Source: Caloramator proteoclasticus DSM 10124
GTDB lineage: Bacteria > Bacillota > Clostridia > Clostridiales > Caloramatoraceae
Direction of reading: 5' to 3'
Assembly: GCF_900129265.1 (NCBI RefSeq)
Contig: NZ_FQVG01000024.1
Span: forward strand, 1-37,892
DNA: 37,892 nt
Part shown: piece by piece, positions 17,141 through 25,012 of the stretch
How positions within the stretch are numbered: position 1 is the first letter of the stretch
Layout: each line of letters begins with the position of its first letter
The notes under the pieces: generated by a model
What the model saw: the letters and a program-made list of their open reading frames with translations, nothing else
Told to the model about the DNA's origin: nothing
Databases searched by the model: none
Translations under genes and position numbers: made by a program

Positions 17141-17455
17141 TTATTTTGTTGGTGCTGGGGCCTTTACAACAATTAATTCTAAAACTTCATCGTGCTTATT
17201 ACCAACATTCATCTTTGTATTAAAAGGTATTTTTAATACTGTTCCCTGTTTGTATTCGTGTATATCCTGTTCGTTTAATCCTATCGATAGTGTTCCTCTT
17301 AAAACTGTCATATAAACATTTGAATTTGAGTAGTGCTCTGGTAGTCCCTCATCTTTATTAAAAATCATATGGATATAATTTATATTTTCATCCATAATAA
17401 CCCTCTCGACTATTTTTTCATTTCCAAGTGTCAATTGAAATACCTTTTCAACCAT
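17141..17455 (-). CDS. Small single-domain cupin protein
   Basis: A 104-residue protein made of one cupin barrel. The core runs from EHYSNSNVYMTVLRGTLSIGL through GTVLKIPFNTKM to VLELIVVKAP. The usual metal-binding G(X)5HXH is reduced to HYSNSN, with one histidine, and the second cupin motif lacks a clear His, so metal binding is doubtful. A sensing or stabilising role is possible, but no function is assigned. ATG 17455 follows GGGAGGA. It is a single-gene unit with a strong terminator. Confidence 0.7.
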   Translation of the reverse strand: MVEKVFQLTLGNEKIVERVIMDENINYIHMIFNKDEGLPEHYSNSNVYMTVLRGTLSIGLNEQDIHEYKQGTVLKIPFNTKMNVGNKHDEVLELIVVKAPAPTK

Positions 17456-17561
17456 ATTAGATTCCTCCCTATTCTTTTTTATTTACATTATCACAACCTC
17501 ATATATTCTCTCTATGATATAAATCACAATTTTATTAATTTATTATTTATTGATTATGTCA

Positions 17562-17600
17562 AAATAAAAACCGTAGGAACTTAATACATTCCTACGGTTA
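17562..17600 (-). terminator. Terminator of the uracil permease gene
   Basis: Ten-base stem AACCGTAGGA/TCCTACGGTT, followed on the minus strand by TTTTTATTTT. Confidence 0.8.
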
Positions 17601-17622
17601 TAGTATTGCCTATATTTCATTA

Positions 17623-18864
17623 TTATCTTCTATTTAACACTGCATTTACAACAACACCTACTATTGCTGCAAAGCTTAATCCTGATATACTTACTGTTTT
17701 TGTTACTGGAATTCCTACATTTATTCCTGTATATGTTGGCATAAGTCCTAAGACTAAAACTGTTGCCATAACTATTATATTCTTCACATTAAACTCAACC
17801 TTGCTATTCTTTATAGTTTGAACTCCAATTAGGGCTATCATTGAGTATAGCATAAAGCTTATTCCGCCCATAACTGGTACAGGTATAGTCTTTAAAAATC
17901 CTCCAACCTTTCCTACAAACCCTAATACCATTGCAAAGGCTGCTGTCATTCTTAAAATTGATGGGTCATAGTTTTTAGTTATTGCAAGTACACCTGTATT
18001 TTCTCCGTATGTTGTGTTTGCAGGCCCACCAATTAGCCCTGCCACCATTGTTGCAAGTCCGTCTCCAAGAAGTGTTCTATTAAGTCCTGGATCCTTTATA
18101 AAATCCTGTCCTACAACTTCACCATTTGTTGTTATATCTCCTATGTGTTCCATAAACACTGCAAGTACAACTGGTGCTATTATTGCAATTGCTGCTATAT
18201 CAAACTTTGGAAGAGTGAAGTTTGGCACTGCGAAAAGTGGTGATGTTTTAACTGCTGCTGTATCAACTATTCCTAATCCTACTGATAGGATATACCCAAC
18301 AGTTACACCTATTATTATTGATAATTGCTTTATAAGTCCTTTACCTAAAACTGTAACTGATACTGCAGTTAAAAGCGTAATTATTGATACTGTATAATTT
18401 GTCTTTGCACTGCCATATGCAACTGGAACTAAGTTTAAACCTATTACCATTATCATTGGTCCTACAACCTGTGCAGGAAGTACCCTTCTTATTTTTTCAA
18501 CTCCTATCTTTTCAACAAGGAAGGATACAAGTACATATATTAAACCTGCTACTACTATTCCACCTTGTGCATATCTTAAGTCTCCATTATATGCTTGTTT
18601 TACTGCAAGTATTCCTGGAATAAATGCGAAGGATGAACCTAAGAAAACTGGTACCTTTTTCTTTGTGCAGAAGTGGAAAATCATTGTTCCAAGACCTGCT
18701 GAGAAGATTGCAACTGATGGGTCAAGCCCCGTTAGAATTGGAACCAACACAGTTGCTCCAAACATTGCAATTAAGTGTTGAATTGCAAGGATAACCCTCT
18801 TTACCTTTTCCCAAGTTGATACCTCTTGAACTCTTAATTCCTTTGCTAAAATTTCTTGCGCCAT
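17623..18864 (-). CDS. uraA: Uracil permease (NCS2 family)
   Basis: A 413-residue nucleobase:cation symporter of the NCS2/UraA-PyrP type, importing uracil across the cytoplasmic membrane. Family features are QHLIAMFGATVLVPILTGLDPS at the N-terminus (first helix and loop), the central EHIGDITTNGEVVGQDF with the key Glu, and the GGPANTTYGENTGVLAITK motif that separates uracil permeases from xanthine permeases. Fourteen helices are expected. The ATG follows AGGAGGAGG. The mRNA leader has two PyrR boxes and an attenuator, so expression should fall when UMP is plentiful. Confidence 0.95.
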   Translation of the reverse strand: MAQEILAKELRVQEVSTWEKVKRVILAIQHLIAMFGATVLVPILTGLDPSVAIFSAGLGTMIFHFCTKKKVPVFLGSSFAFIPGILAVKQAYNGDLRYAQGGIVVAGLIYVLVSFLVEKIGVEKIRRVLPAQVVGPMIMVIGLNLVPVAYGSAKTNYTVSIITLLTAVSVTVLGKGLIKQLSIIIGVTVGYILSVGLGIVDTAAVKTSPLFAVPNFTLPKFDIAAIAIIAPVVLAVFMEHIGDITTNGEVVGQDFIKDPGLNRTLLGDGLATMVAGLIGGPANTTYGENTGVLAITKNYDPSILRMTAAFAMVLGFVGKVGGFLKTIPVPVMGGISFMLYSMIALIGVQTIKNSKVEFNVKNIIVMATVLVLGLMPTYTGINVGIPVTKTVSISGLSFAAIVGVVVNAVLNRR

Positions 18865-18880
18865 TATAAAACCTCCTCCT

Positions 18881-18908
18881 TTTTCAGCCTCTCAGGACTG
18901 ATTTAAAA
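18881..18908 (-). promoter_or_regulatory. Second PyrR-binding box, next to the uraA ribosome binding site
   Basis: Minus-strand core TTTAAATCAGTCC and GAGAGGCTG matches the conserved PyrR hairpin. It lies after the terminator and ends at the AGGAGGAGG ribosome binding site. Confidence 0.75.
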
Positions 18909-18917
18909 GTTTTTAGA

Positions 18918-18955
18918 CATAAAAAAACTTCTTACCTTGCTGGTAAGAAGTTTTG
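18918..18955 (-). terminator. PyrR-dependent attenuator terminator
   Basis: Stem AAACTTCTTACC with GGTAAGAAGTTT and a run of seven T. Its first arm contains TCTTACCAGC (complement of 18939-18948), which can pair instead with GCTGGTAAGA of the upstream PyrR box (18996-19005). The two folds exclude each other. Confidence 0.85.
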
Positions 18956-18994
18956 AACGCACTTATATATATAGTATTCCTACGTACTCCTAAC

Positions 18995-19026
18995 ATCTTA
19001 CCAGCCTCACGGGACTGATTTAAAGA
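18995..19026 (-). promoter_or_regulatory. First PyrR-binding box (anti-antiterminator)
   Basis: Minus-strand TTTAAATCAGTCCCGTGAGG followed by CTGGTAAGA has the PyrR consensus loop. UMP-bound PyrR would stabilise it, free the downstream terminator and stop transcription. Confidence 0.85.
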
Positions 19027-19043
19027 CCACATTCATTTTCTTA

Positions 19044-19072
19044 ATTATACCACGCTCAATATTATATTGCAA
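19044..19072 (-). promoter_or_regulatory. Promoter of uraA
   Basis: -35 TTGCAA (19067-19072), 17-base spacer, -10 TATAAT (19044-19049). The truncated GPH transporter frame runs into it and stops inside the -10. Confidence 0.8.
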
Positions 19073-19929
19073 CTATTTTTTTGAGTGTTTATATTTATTG
19101 GCATAACAATTAGTTGAGTTACTAAGAGAGTTCCAAGTACAATCGGAAATTCACTTGGTCTTTTGATACAGCTTGTTAGGTAATATATAAACAATGTCGT
19201 TAGGAAATCAACTGCAGTTTGGCAGCTTATGAATATACCAGAATATATTCTAAAGGATCTATTTCTAAAAACCTGCATAAGCTCCTTAAAAGGGTTTTCA
19301 TTACTAACAAGGTGTTCTTTTTCCTCATAAGTTCCTTTAAATACAATAAACCAAGGAAGTGAATAAAGCACTGCAAAGGCTATACCCATAACCATATAAC
19401 CTGTTTTAACACTTGTACCAAAGCTATTTACTATTATTTTAGGAACAACTCCTGCAAGTATTGCTGAGGTAATTGAAAAAATAAGCCTTACTCCTGTGTA
19501 TGAGGTTCTTTCTTGATAGTCCTTAACCATTTCTGGAAGAATTGAGTTGTATGGTATCATAACCATTGTAAAGGCAGTATTAAAAAGTAGATACACAAAT
19601 AGATAATAAGCAAAGAGGTAGTTTTTATTTATTCCAAAGGAATACCACATCAGAGAAAAACTTATGAAGATAGGAAGTGAACCAAATAAAAAGTATACTC
19701 TTCTTCTGCCATACTTAGATTTTGTTCTGTCTGATAAAACACCCATAAGTGGATCAGATACTGCATCCCAAATCTTTCCTATAAGCATTATAATTCCTGC
19801 AAGGGCTGGATTTATGAGTTCAACATCTGTTAAATAGTTTAAAAATAAAAGGCTTATTAATAAAAATGCTCCTCCACCAAATATATCCCCACAACCATAC
19901 ATCAACTTCCTTTTAAAATCTTTTTCCAT
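19045..19929 (-). pseudogene. Truncated GPH-family sugar:cation symporter (YihO-like family)
   Basis: Only the first 294 residues of a glycoside-pentoside-hexuronide (GPH) symporter remain; the family is usually about 450 residues with 12 helices. The N-terminal signature WDAVSDPLMGVLSDRTKSK and following RRR is intact, and about eight helices are present. Family-like sequence ends at LLVTQLIVMPI. After it come 16 unrelated residues and a stop inside the -10 of the uraA promoter, which points to a deletion joining the two loci. Start ATG 19929 follows AGGAGGGGG; a longer frame from 19962 is not supported. E. coli YihO, the proposed sulfoquinovose importer, is also GPH, so this was probably the locus importer. 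Its function is likely lost. Confidence 0.75.
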
Positions 19930-20024
19930 AATCCCCCTCCTAAAACGTTTTCTATTGGCCACAAAATTAATCTGTTTAAATGTACTTACATAATTAGACC
20001 CATATAAAATTTTGATTTTACAAG

Positions 20025-20044
20025 TGAAACAATCTAAAGTTTCA
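20025..20044. promoter_or_regulatory. Dyad upstream of the truncated GPH gene
   Basis: TGAAAC and GTTTCA are inverted copies eight bases apart, between the operon terminator and the GPH gene. It is a possible operator. Confidence 0.35.
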
Positions 20045-20063
20045 TTCTCCTACTTATAAAATT

Positions 20064-20096
20064 AAAAGACGGTAACCCATTAATTACCGTCTTTAC
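20064..20096 (-). terminator. Terminator of the sulfoquinovose operon
   Basis: Stem AAAGACGGTAA/TTACCGTCTTT-like arms with an ATTAATGGG-type loop, then TTTTAATTTT on the minus strand. Confidence 0.8.
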
Positions 20097-20105
20097 TTAA
20101 ATGTC

Positions 20106-20825
20106 TTATTTAATTAATATGCTTAATCCTGATATAAATAGAAGAATATATGTTATCCTCATAAAAACATTTTGATCCATTTTTTTATAAAGCACTTCTC
20201 CTAAGGTCATACCAAACCCAAGTGCCATTATGCTTGGTATTAAAAATCCCATAACATCTCTATTAAACTGTCCTGATGTAATTCCTTTTATTAATATTAG
20301 TCCATTTAATATAATCCAAACTAAAGATAACGTTGCTCTAAAGGTTGCTTTATCCTTTAATTTGTATGTTGCATATATAACAACAAGGGGACCTCCAACA
20401 ACAAACATTCCGTGTATTATCCCTGCAAGTAAAAGTATTGCCGATAATACTATTTTGCTTTTAATTTGGGTTTTGTTCTTTTGTAAAACACCCCTAAGCG
20501 AAACAAATAGTATAAATATACCTAAAATCTTTAAAAGAATAGTCGGACTGTACATTGAATATATTTTCATACCAATAAAAAGACCTATTAGCATAAGAAC
20601 AATTATCTTTAAAAATTCTCCCCAGCATATGTCTTTATAGGCCCTTGCAACTATCCATATCGATGCAAGCATACCTAAAAGGTTTAATATCTGCTTTGAA
20701 TTATCAATGCCTATTAATAAAATGGAAAAGGGCATTGCAAGTATAGTACCTGCAAACCCTGTAATTCCTTGAATTGTATTGCTTATTAGTATGATTATAA
20801 ATAAAAGTATAAGTTTAGCTGCCAT
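20106..20825 (-). CDS. TauE/SafE-family anion exporter (candidate sulfonate exporter)
   Basis: A 239-residue membrane protein of the TauE/SafE (DUF81) family, with eight or so helices and the internal repeat typical of the family (GITGFAGTILAMPF near the N-terminus, GIIHGMFVVGGPLVVIYATYK in the middle). Family members export sulfite, sulfoacetate or related C2/C3 sulfonates. At the end of this operon the natural cargo is 2,3-dihydroxypropanesulfonate or sulfolactate, an inference from context. The gene overlaps the end of the sulfoquinovosidase gene. ATG 20825 is preceded by AAGGA at five bases; a second ATG at 20831 is less well placed. A terminator follows. Confidence 0.82.
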   Translation of the reverse strand: MAAKLILLFIIILISNTIQGITGFAGTILAMPFSILLIGIDNSKQILNLLGMLASIWIVARAYKDICWGEFLKIIVLMLIGLFIGMKIYSMYSPTILLKILGIFILFVSLRGVLQKNKTQIKSKIVLSAILLLAGIIHGMFVVGGPLVVIYATYKLKDKATFRATLSLVWIILNGLILIKGITSGQFNRDVMGFLIPSIMALGFGMTLGEVLYKKMDQNVFMRITYILLFISGLSILIK

Positions 20826-22857
20826 AATCATCCTTAACCATCTCTTTAAATAGTTTTGTTACTTCTTCAAATAAATCTCTATACTCTGAAGACCTTCTAT
20901 AAAATACAGCTGGTTTTCCAAAGGGAACATCCACTTCAACGTATCCACCCCTAAACTCTTGTCCTGTTGGCATATGTATCCACTCATCTTGGGGCAAATA
21001 TACACTCCATCTGCTCACTCCTTCTTTATATACAGGTGCAACTAATATATCTTTTCCATACATATATTGGTATTGAATATCATAGGTATTTTTATCATCC
21101 TCATAGTGCATAAATAGTGGCCTTTGAACTGGTATTCCCTCTTCTGTATTTTGTTTTACTAAATCCTTTAGGTATGGTGAAAGCTTTACATATACACTTG
21201 TCATAAGTGCTAAATGCTCTAATGCACCGTCATCATCATAAACTTGGAAGTTTTCATCTGGTCTGTTGCCTTCGTGGGTTCTCATAACAGGAGTAAAGGC
21301 TGCCATCTCGGCCCATCTTAAGAAAAGTTCCTTTGTTCTTTTAAGGCCAAATAATGATGTATATCCACCTATATCACTATGATGCAGACCATTTCCCATC
21401 ATTCCGCTTGATAGTGCACCTGGTATTACAGATACAAGTCCATCGTGAATAGAAAAATCTACGCTTTGGTCTCCTGCCCAAAGTAATGTGCAGTATCTTT
21501 GAACACCTGTAAAACCAGCCCTCATAAAGAATAGAATTTCACCTAATTTACCTGTTTCCTTAAGTGCCTCGTAGTTGCACCTTGCCCATATTGTTGGCCA
21601 AACATTATGCATAATCTCAGCAGATACTCCATTGTATAGTTTACAATCAGTTGGGAGGTATTCACCAAAATCCGCCATCCAGCCATCTAATCCAAATTCA
21701 ATAAGGTTCTTCTTTATCACGCCCTTATACCATTCGAAGGCCTCAGGATTTGTAAAATCAACTATTCCACAATAAAACTCTCCAAAATCCACAAGATAGT
21801 CCTCACCGTTTAGTTTTGTTGCCAAATATCCCTTTTCATATGCTTCTTTATAAAGGTCTCCTTCTTTTATTAAATATGGATTTATATATCCTAAAAATCT
21901 TATGCCCTTGTCCTTAAGTTCCCATATCTTCTTATCCAATTCAGGATACATTTGAGGGTTCCATTTCCAGTTCCAGAATAATCTCTTTCCAAAGGAGGTT
22001 ATTTTTCTTCCCTGCCAGTCCTGACACCAAAGCCCGCTTAACTTGACTCCCTTTTCTAACGCTTTATTCATTTTTTCTAAGGCCCTATCTGTTCCTCCTT
22101 GAACTCCTAAAATTAGTCCATTATAAACCCATTCTGGTAAAAGGGGCTGTCTTCCAAAGAAACTACTTATTTTTGATACCAATTCTATAAATGTTTCTGC
22201 CGTCTCAAACATAATGTATTTTGGTATACTCCAAACTTCAAGTTCGTGATAATATTTATTTTTAAAATTAAAATCCATATATGCACTGCTTTCAAGATGA
22301 CAGTAGTATTTCCTCGTTGAAACAAACGTTGGCTGAGGGTAATTTGTATTGTAGTAGTCTCCTCCTGCCTTTCCCATTACATCTGCCATCCAGGTAATAT
22401 ATGTGCTTTTATCTCGTCCGACCCCAGGTTCTGATGTCCAAAGGGGGAAGTTTCTCCCCCTAAGGTTAAAGTAGGACATCTGTTCCCCACAGCCGTAAAC
22501 CTTTTCATCCTCATCGGCATCAATTCTAATCCAGTATCTATTTATAGTGCCTGTGCTTCTTTCAAATTCAATGTAGAGCCTATCTTCCATCTCTTTTACA
22601 CATAGGCTTAAGCTGTAACCATCATTGCTATATAAATCTATATATACCTTTTCACTGTCTTTTTTTATATTAAAATGTTTTAGTGGTACTCTTGAAATCT
22701 TATAATCTTGTATTTTGAAATTTCCTCTATACATCTCTATTTCTGCCTCACCATATCCTACATAAAAGGCAGGTTTAGAGAAGGTATGAGTTAGTAGGTT
22801 TCTGCTATTATACTCTATTAAAAATCCTTCTTTATTTTCCTGAACCTTGAATGTCAT
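20815..22857 (-). CDS. yihQ: Sulfoquinovosidase, GH31 (YihQ-like)
   Basis: A 680-residue retaining alpha-glycosidase that releases sulfoquinovose from sulfoquinovosyl glycerol and related sulfolipid head groups. The barrel carries the nucleophile Asp in WMADFGE and the acid/base Asp in LLWAGDQ. From memory, YihQ uses Q262, Q288, R301, W304 and Y508 to bind the sulfonate sugar, with D405 and D472 as catalytic residues. Counting from the upstream GTG at 22866, this protein has Q256, Q282, R295, W298, D399, D466 and Y502, so all seven are shifted by exactly six. That sets it apart from ordinary alpha-glucosidases. There is no signal peptide, so it is cytoplasmic and its substrate must be imported intact. 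The start used here is ATG 22857, after GGGGTGAA. Confidence 0.95.
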   Translation of the reverse strand: MTFKVQENKEGFLIEYNSRNLLTHTFSKPAFYVGYGEAEIEMYRGNFKIQDYKISRVPLKHFNIKKDSEKVYIDLYSNDGYSLSLCVKEMEDRLYIEFERSTGTINRYWIRIDADEDEKVYGCGEQMSYFNLRGRNFPLWTSEPGVGRDKSTYITWMADVMGKAGGDYYNTNYPQPTFVSTRKYYCHLESSAYMDFNFKNKYYHELEVWSIPKYIMFETAETFIELVSKISSFFGRQPLLPEWVYNGLILGVQGGTDRALEKMNKALEKGVKLSGLWCQDWQGRKITSFGKRLFWNWKWNPQMYPELDKKIWELKDKGIRFLGYINPYLIKEGDLYKEAYEKGYLATKLNGEDYLVDFGEFYCGIVDFTNPEAFEWYKGVIKKNLIEFGLDGWMADFGEYLPTDCKLYNGVSAEIMHNVWPTIWARCNYEALKETGKLGEILFFMRAGFTGVQRYCTLLWAGDQSVDFSIHDGLVSVIPGALSSGMMGNGLHHSDIGGYTSLFGLKRTKELFLRWAEMAAFTPVMRTHEGNRPDENFQVYDDDGALEHLALMTSVYVKLSPYLKDLVKQNTEEGIPVQRPLFMHYEDDKNTYDIQYQYMYGKDILVAPVYKEGVSRWSVYLPQDEWIHMPTGQEFRGGYVEVDVPFGKPAVFYRRSSEYRDLFEEVTKLFKEMVKDDYGS

Positions 22858-22872
22858 AAAATTCACCCCACA

Positions 22873-23022
22873 TTATGCCTTAACGGATTCTCCAGTTACA
22901 TTCTTTACATAACCTGCATATTTCTTATTCCATCTGTCTAAGCTAAACTTAATTAATATAAGTGCAACTACTGTTACAATAAGTAGTACTGTCCAGAATG
23001 TTGAACCTATTCCATTAACAAT
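22873..23022 (-). pseudogene. C-terminal remnant of a membrane transporter
   Basis: The frame reads IVNGIGSTFWTVLLIVTVV, then ALILIKFSLDRWNKKYAGYV, then KNVTGESVKA and a stop. That is one hydrophobic helix followed by a basic tail, as at the end of an MFS or GPH transporter. It has no start codon or RBS, and it begins directly at the stop codon of the DUF4867 gene, so the rest of the gene was deleted at that junction. The position inside the operon suggests a lost sulfoquinovoside importer. The exact family cannot be told from 49 residues. Confidence 0.7.
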
Positions 23023-23023
23023 A

Positions 23024-23686
23024 CTATATTTTTAATTCATAATTCATACCAACAAGCCCTCTGTGGGCTCCCCTGTTTATTAAATCCTGCCTATCCCCGT
23101 GTGCTATTATCCATTTATTTTTCATAAAAAGCAGTCTCTCTTCTCCTACCCCCTCTCCAAATTTTGTTATTGGTGTGTTTGTTCCTTTTGGCAAAATTAC
23201 AACACACTTAAAACCATCGTCACTAACCCTGCAGGGTGCAAAGTGTAATGTGGTTGAATATATTTCTACTGCCGTACCCTTTGGTAGATAAAATGCCTTT
23301 ACATTGCGTGTGTCTAAATTCAGCCCATCCATATCAAAAACCCTTGAAAGAAATAGCACCAAATCAGTTACTGCTACGTTTACCTCGCTTCCCTTATGGT
23401 ATTCAAGGGCATTTAGCCTTGAGTTATTTCCATTGCAGTAACCTATTTGTATATCCATAAAACCATATACACCCTCTTGTATTTTATCCTTTATATTTAA
23501 AACCTCCATCTCCTCACAGGAGGCTACGTATATATTTCCTTCACTTGGAACGGAGGTTTTTTCATCCATATACCTAATAACCTCGCTAAAATCATACCCC
23601 TCTAAAACTCTACCATATTCCTTAAATTCTTTATCATAGACACTATATATATTAAAATCGTTTTTATTCTTTAACTCATATAACAT
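23024..23686 (-). CDS. DUF4867/cupin-like protein, candidate sugar isomerase or epimerase
   Basis: A 220-residue cytosolic protein that I assign to DUF4867, a cupin-like family related in shape to KduI-type isomerases. Recognisable blocks are EYHKGSEVNVAVTDLVLFL, the FAPCRV segment, the VVILPKGTNTP segment and NKWIIAHGDRQDL. Possible metal or catalytic residues are the histidines in EYHKGSE, LHFAPC and IAHGD. Such proteins recur in Firmicutes sulfoglycolysis clusters as far as I recall, where conversion of sulfoquinovose to sulfofructose, or anomer conversion, is the expected step. ATG 23686 follows GAGGGG, and the gene starts 9 bp after the isomerase-like gene. It could be the true sulfoquinovose isomerase; this is inference. 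Confidence 0.65.
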   Translation of the reverse strand: MLYELKNKNDFNIYSVYDKEFKEYGRVLEGYDFSEVIRYMDEKTSVPSEGNIYVASCEEMEVLNIKDKIQEGVYGFMDIQIGYCNGNNSRLNALEYHKGSEVNVAVTDLVLFLSRVFDMDGLNLDTRNVKAFYLPKGTAVEIYSTTLHFAPCRVSDDGFKCVVILPKGTNTPITKFGEGVGEERLLFMKNKWIIAHGDRQDLINRGAHRGLVGMNYELKI

Positions 23687-23695
23687 ATTATCCCC

Positions 23696-25012
23696 TCACT
23701 CTATAACTTCAAAGCCTTGAAGATTAGCAAACTTTTTAAATACATCAACATAATCTCCATAAACCATTGCAACGTGGTGTGCTATTCCCTTTGATGTAAC
23801 TGTATTTAAAATATCCTTTATATGTTTATCAAATTTAACCTTTGCATATGTTCCCTTAAGTTCCTTCTCCATAGGAATAGCCTGTCCTTTTTCTACAAAT
23901 ACCCTTGTCTTACCTCTTGCAGAATCTATACGCATTATGGTTATTTCACCTGACTTCATTACAAAATCTGCTGTTACTCCCTTTCCTCCTGCAAAGTATG
24001 TATCAAGGCTTCTTACACTCTTTCCATCCCAAAGCCCTGCTGGTGCCACCCCACAGTGCCACATAAGTGCATAATCTTCTTCTAAGTTCACCTGTGAAAG
24101 GTCTGCTAAGAAGGGTTTATCTCCTCCTGCCGCCTTTATTGCATACATAGAAAGTGCTGCTTCAACATCTCCCTCACAGGCTGTTATATATCCCATATCT
24201 TGAAGTATGGACATTGCTGCACAGGGTGAAATTCCATAGGTCGCTGCAAACTCTGGCCAGCACCTCACAGCAATTGCATCTAAGCTATTGTTACTCATAA
24301 ACTTCTTTGCCGACTCAACAAGATATGCAACCTTTTTAACCTGTTCCTCTGTAACACATGAACAGTCAAATATATTCTTTACGTTTTCGATAGCACCTTC
24401 AAGCTCTTCTTTACCTACCTTATTTGAATACATATCAGCAATTTCATAGTGATCTACTAAAACCCCTGTATTTTTATAGGTTGAAAGAGGTTCTGTTCCT
24501 AAGTTAAAAAATCCGTGGGCATTATAACCTACCAACCCTATATGTGCACTTTCAAGAGATTTCTTCATCCTAAGTGCATCTATCCACTTACTATCTATTG
24601 TATCAGATACTATACACATAAAATTGTCGCATCCTGACTTGTATAAATTTGATGCATTTAAATTTACACCGCAAACTGAATTTAGCCTTATTTTTCCTCC
24701 ATTATATGGAAGTTCATTGAATGCCCAAAGCAGGATAGGTTTCCTTATTTCTTTATTTAAAATAAGTGCTAAGTGTCCAAGATGGAAGGTTCCACTTATT
24801 ATTACAAGCCCATCTACTCCAAAGGATGATATTCTCTGTGCTGCATTTTTTGCATCCTCTATTTCTATAACCAAATCCTCTATAAAACACCATTCAACAT
24901 TTTCTATTTTCTTTAAATCCTCCATCTTTCCTTTATAAATTTCAAAGGCTGCATTATAATCAAAGGTTTTTCTTGCAAGACAAACAACGCCTATTTTTAC
25001 ATTATGCTTCAT
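23696..25012 (-). CDS. FucI/AraA-like sugar isomerase family protein
   Basis: A 438-residue protein of the L-fucose/L-arabinose isomerase superfamily. These metal-dependent enzymes interconvert aldoses and ketoses. The N-terminal half has VGYNAHGFFNLG and an alternating alpha/beta pattern. The C-terminal half holds the metal and catalytic region: WPEFAATYGISPCAAM, ACEGDVEAALSMY (Glu), FLADLSQ and MWHCGVAPAG (His). In this operon its likely job is sulfoquinovose to 6-deoxy-6-sulfofructose, competing with the DUF4867 protein for that role. It overlaps the reductase gene end, so translation is coupled. ATG 25012, after GAGGAA, is preferred over the upstream ATG at 25045. Confidence 0.75.
   Translation of the reverse strand: MKHNVKIGVVCLARKTFDYNAAFEIYKGKMEDLKKIENVEWCFIEDLVIEIEDAKNAAQRISSFGVDGLVIISGTFHLGHLALILNKEIRKPILLWAFNELPYNGGKIRLNSVCGVNLNASNLYKSGCDNFMCIVSDTIDSKWIDALRMKKSLESAHIGLVGYNAHGFFNLGTEPLSTYKNTGVLVDHYEIADMYSNKVGKEELEGAIENVKNIFDCSCVTEEQVKKVAYLVESAKKFMSNNSLDAIAVRCWPEFAATYGISPCAAMSILQDMGYITACEGDVEAALSMYAIKAAGGDKPFLADLSQVNLEEDYALMWHCGVAPAGLWDGKSVRSLDTYFAGGKGVTADFVMKSGEITIMRIDSARGKTRVFVEKGQAIPMEKELKGTYAKVKFDKHIKDILNTVTSKGIAHHVAMVYGDYVDVFKKFANLQGFEVIE

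Noticed and set aside
17981-18623. Plus-strand frames opposite the uracil permease
   Set aside because: Composition is a mirror of membrane helix codons and no ribosome binding site is present.
19045-19929. GPH transporter as a complete functional gene
   Set aside because: Family members are about 150 residues longer; similarity stops abruptly and the frame ends in another gene's promoter.
20815-22857. GH31 enzyme as an ordinary alpha-glucosidase or alpha-xylosidase
   Set aside because: The full set of sulfoquinovose-binding residues is present at YihQ spacing, and the operon encodes the rest of a sulfoglycolysis pathway.
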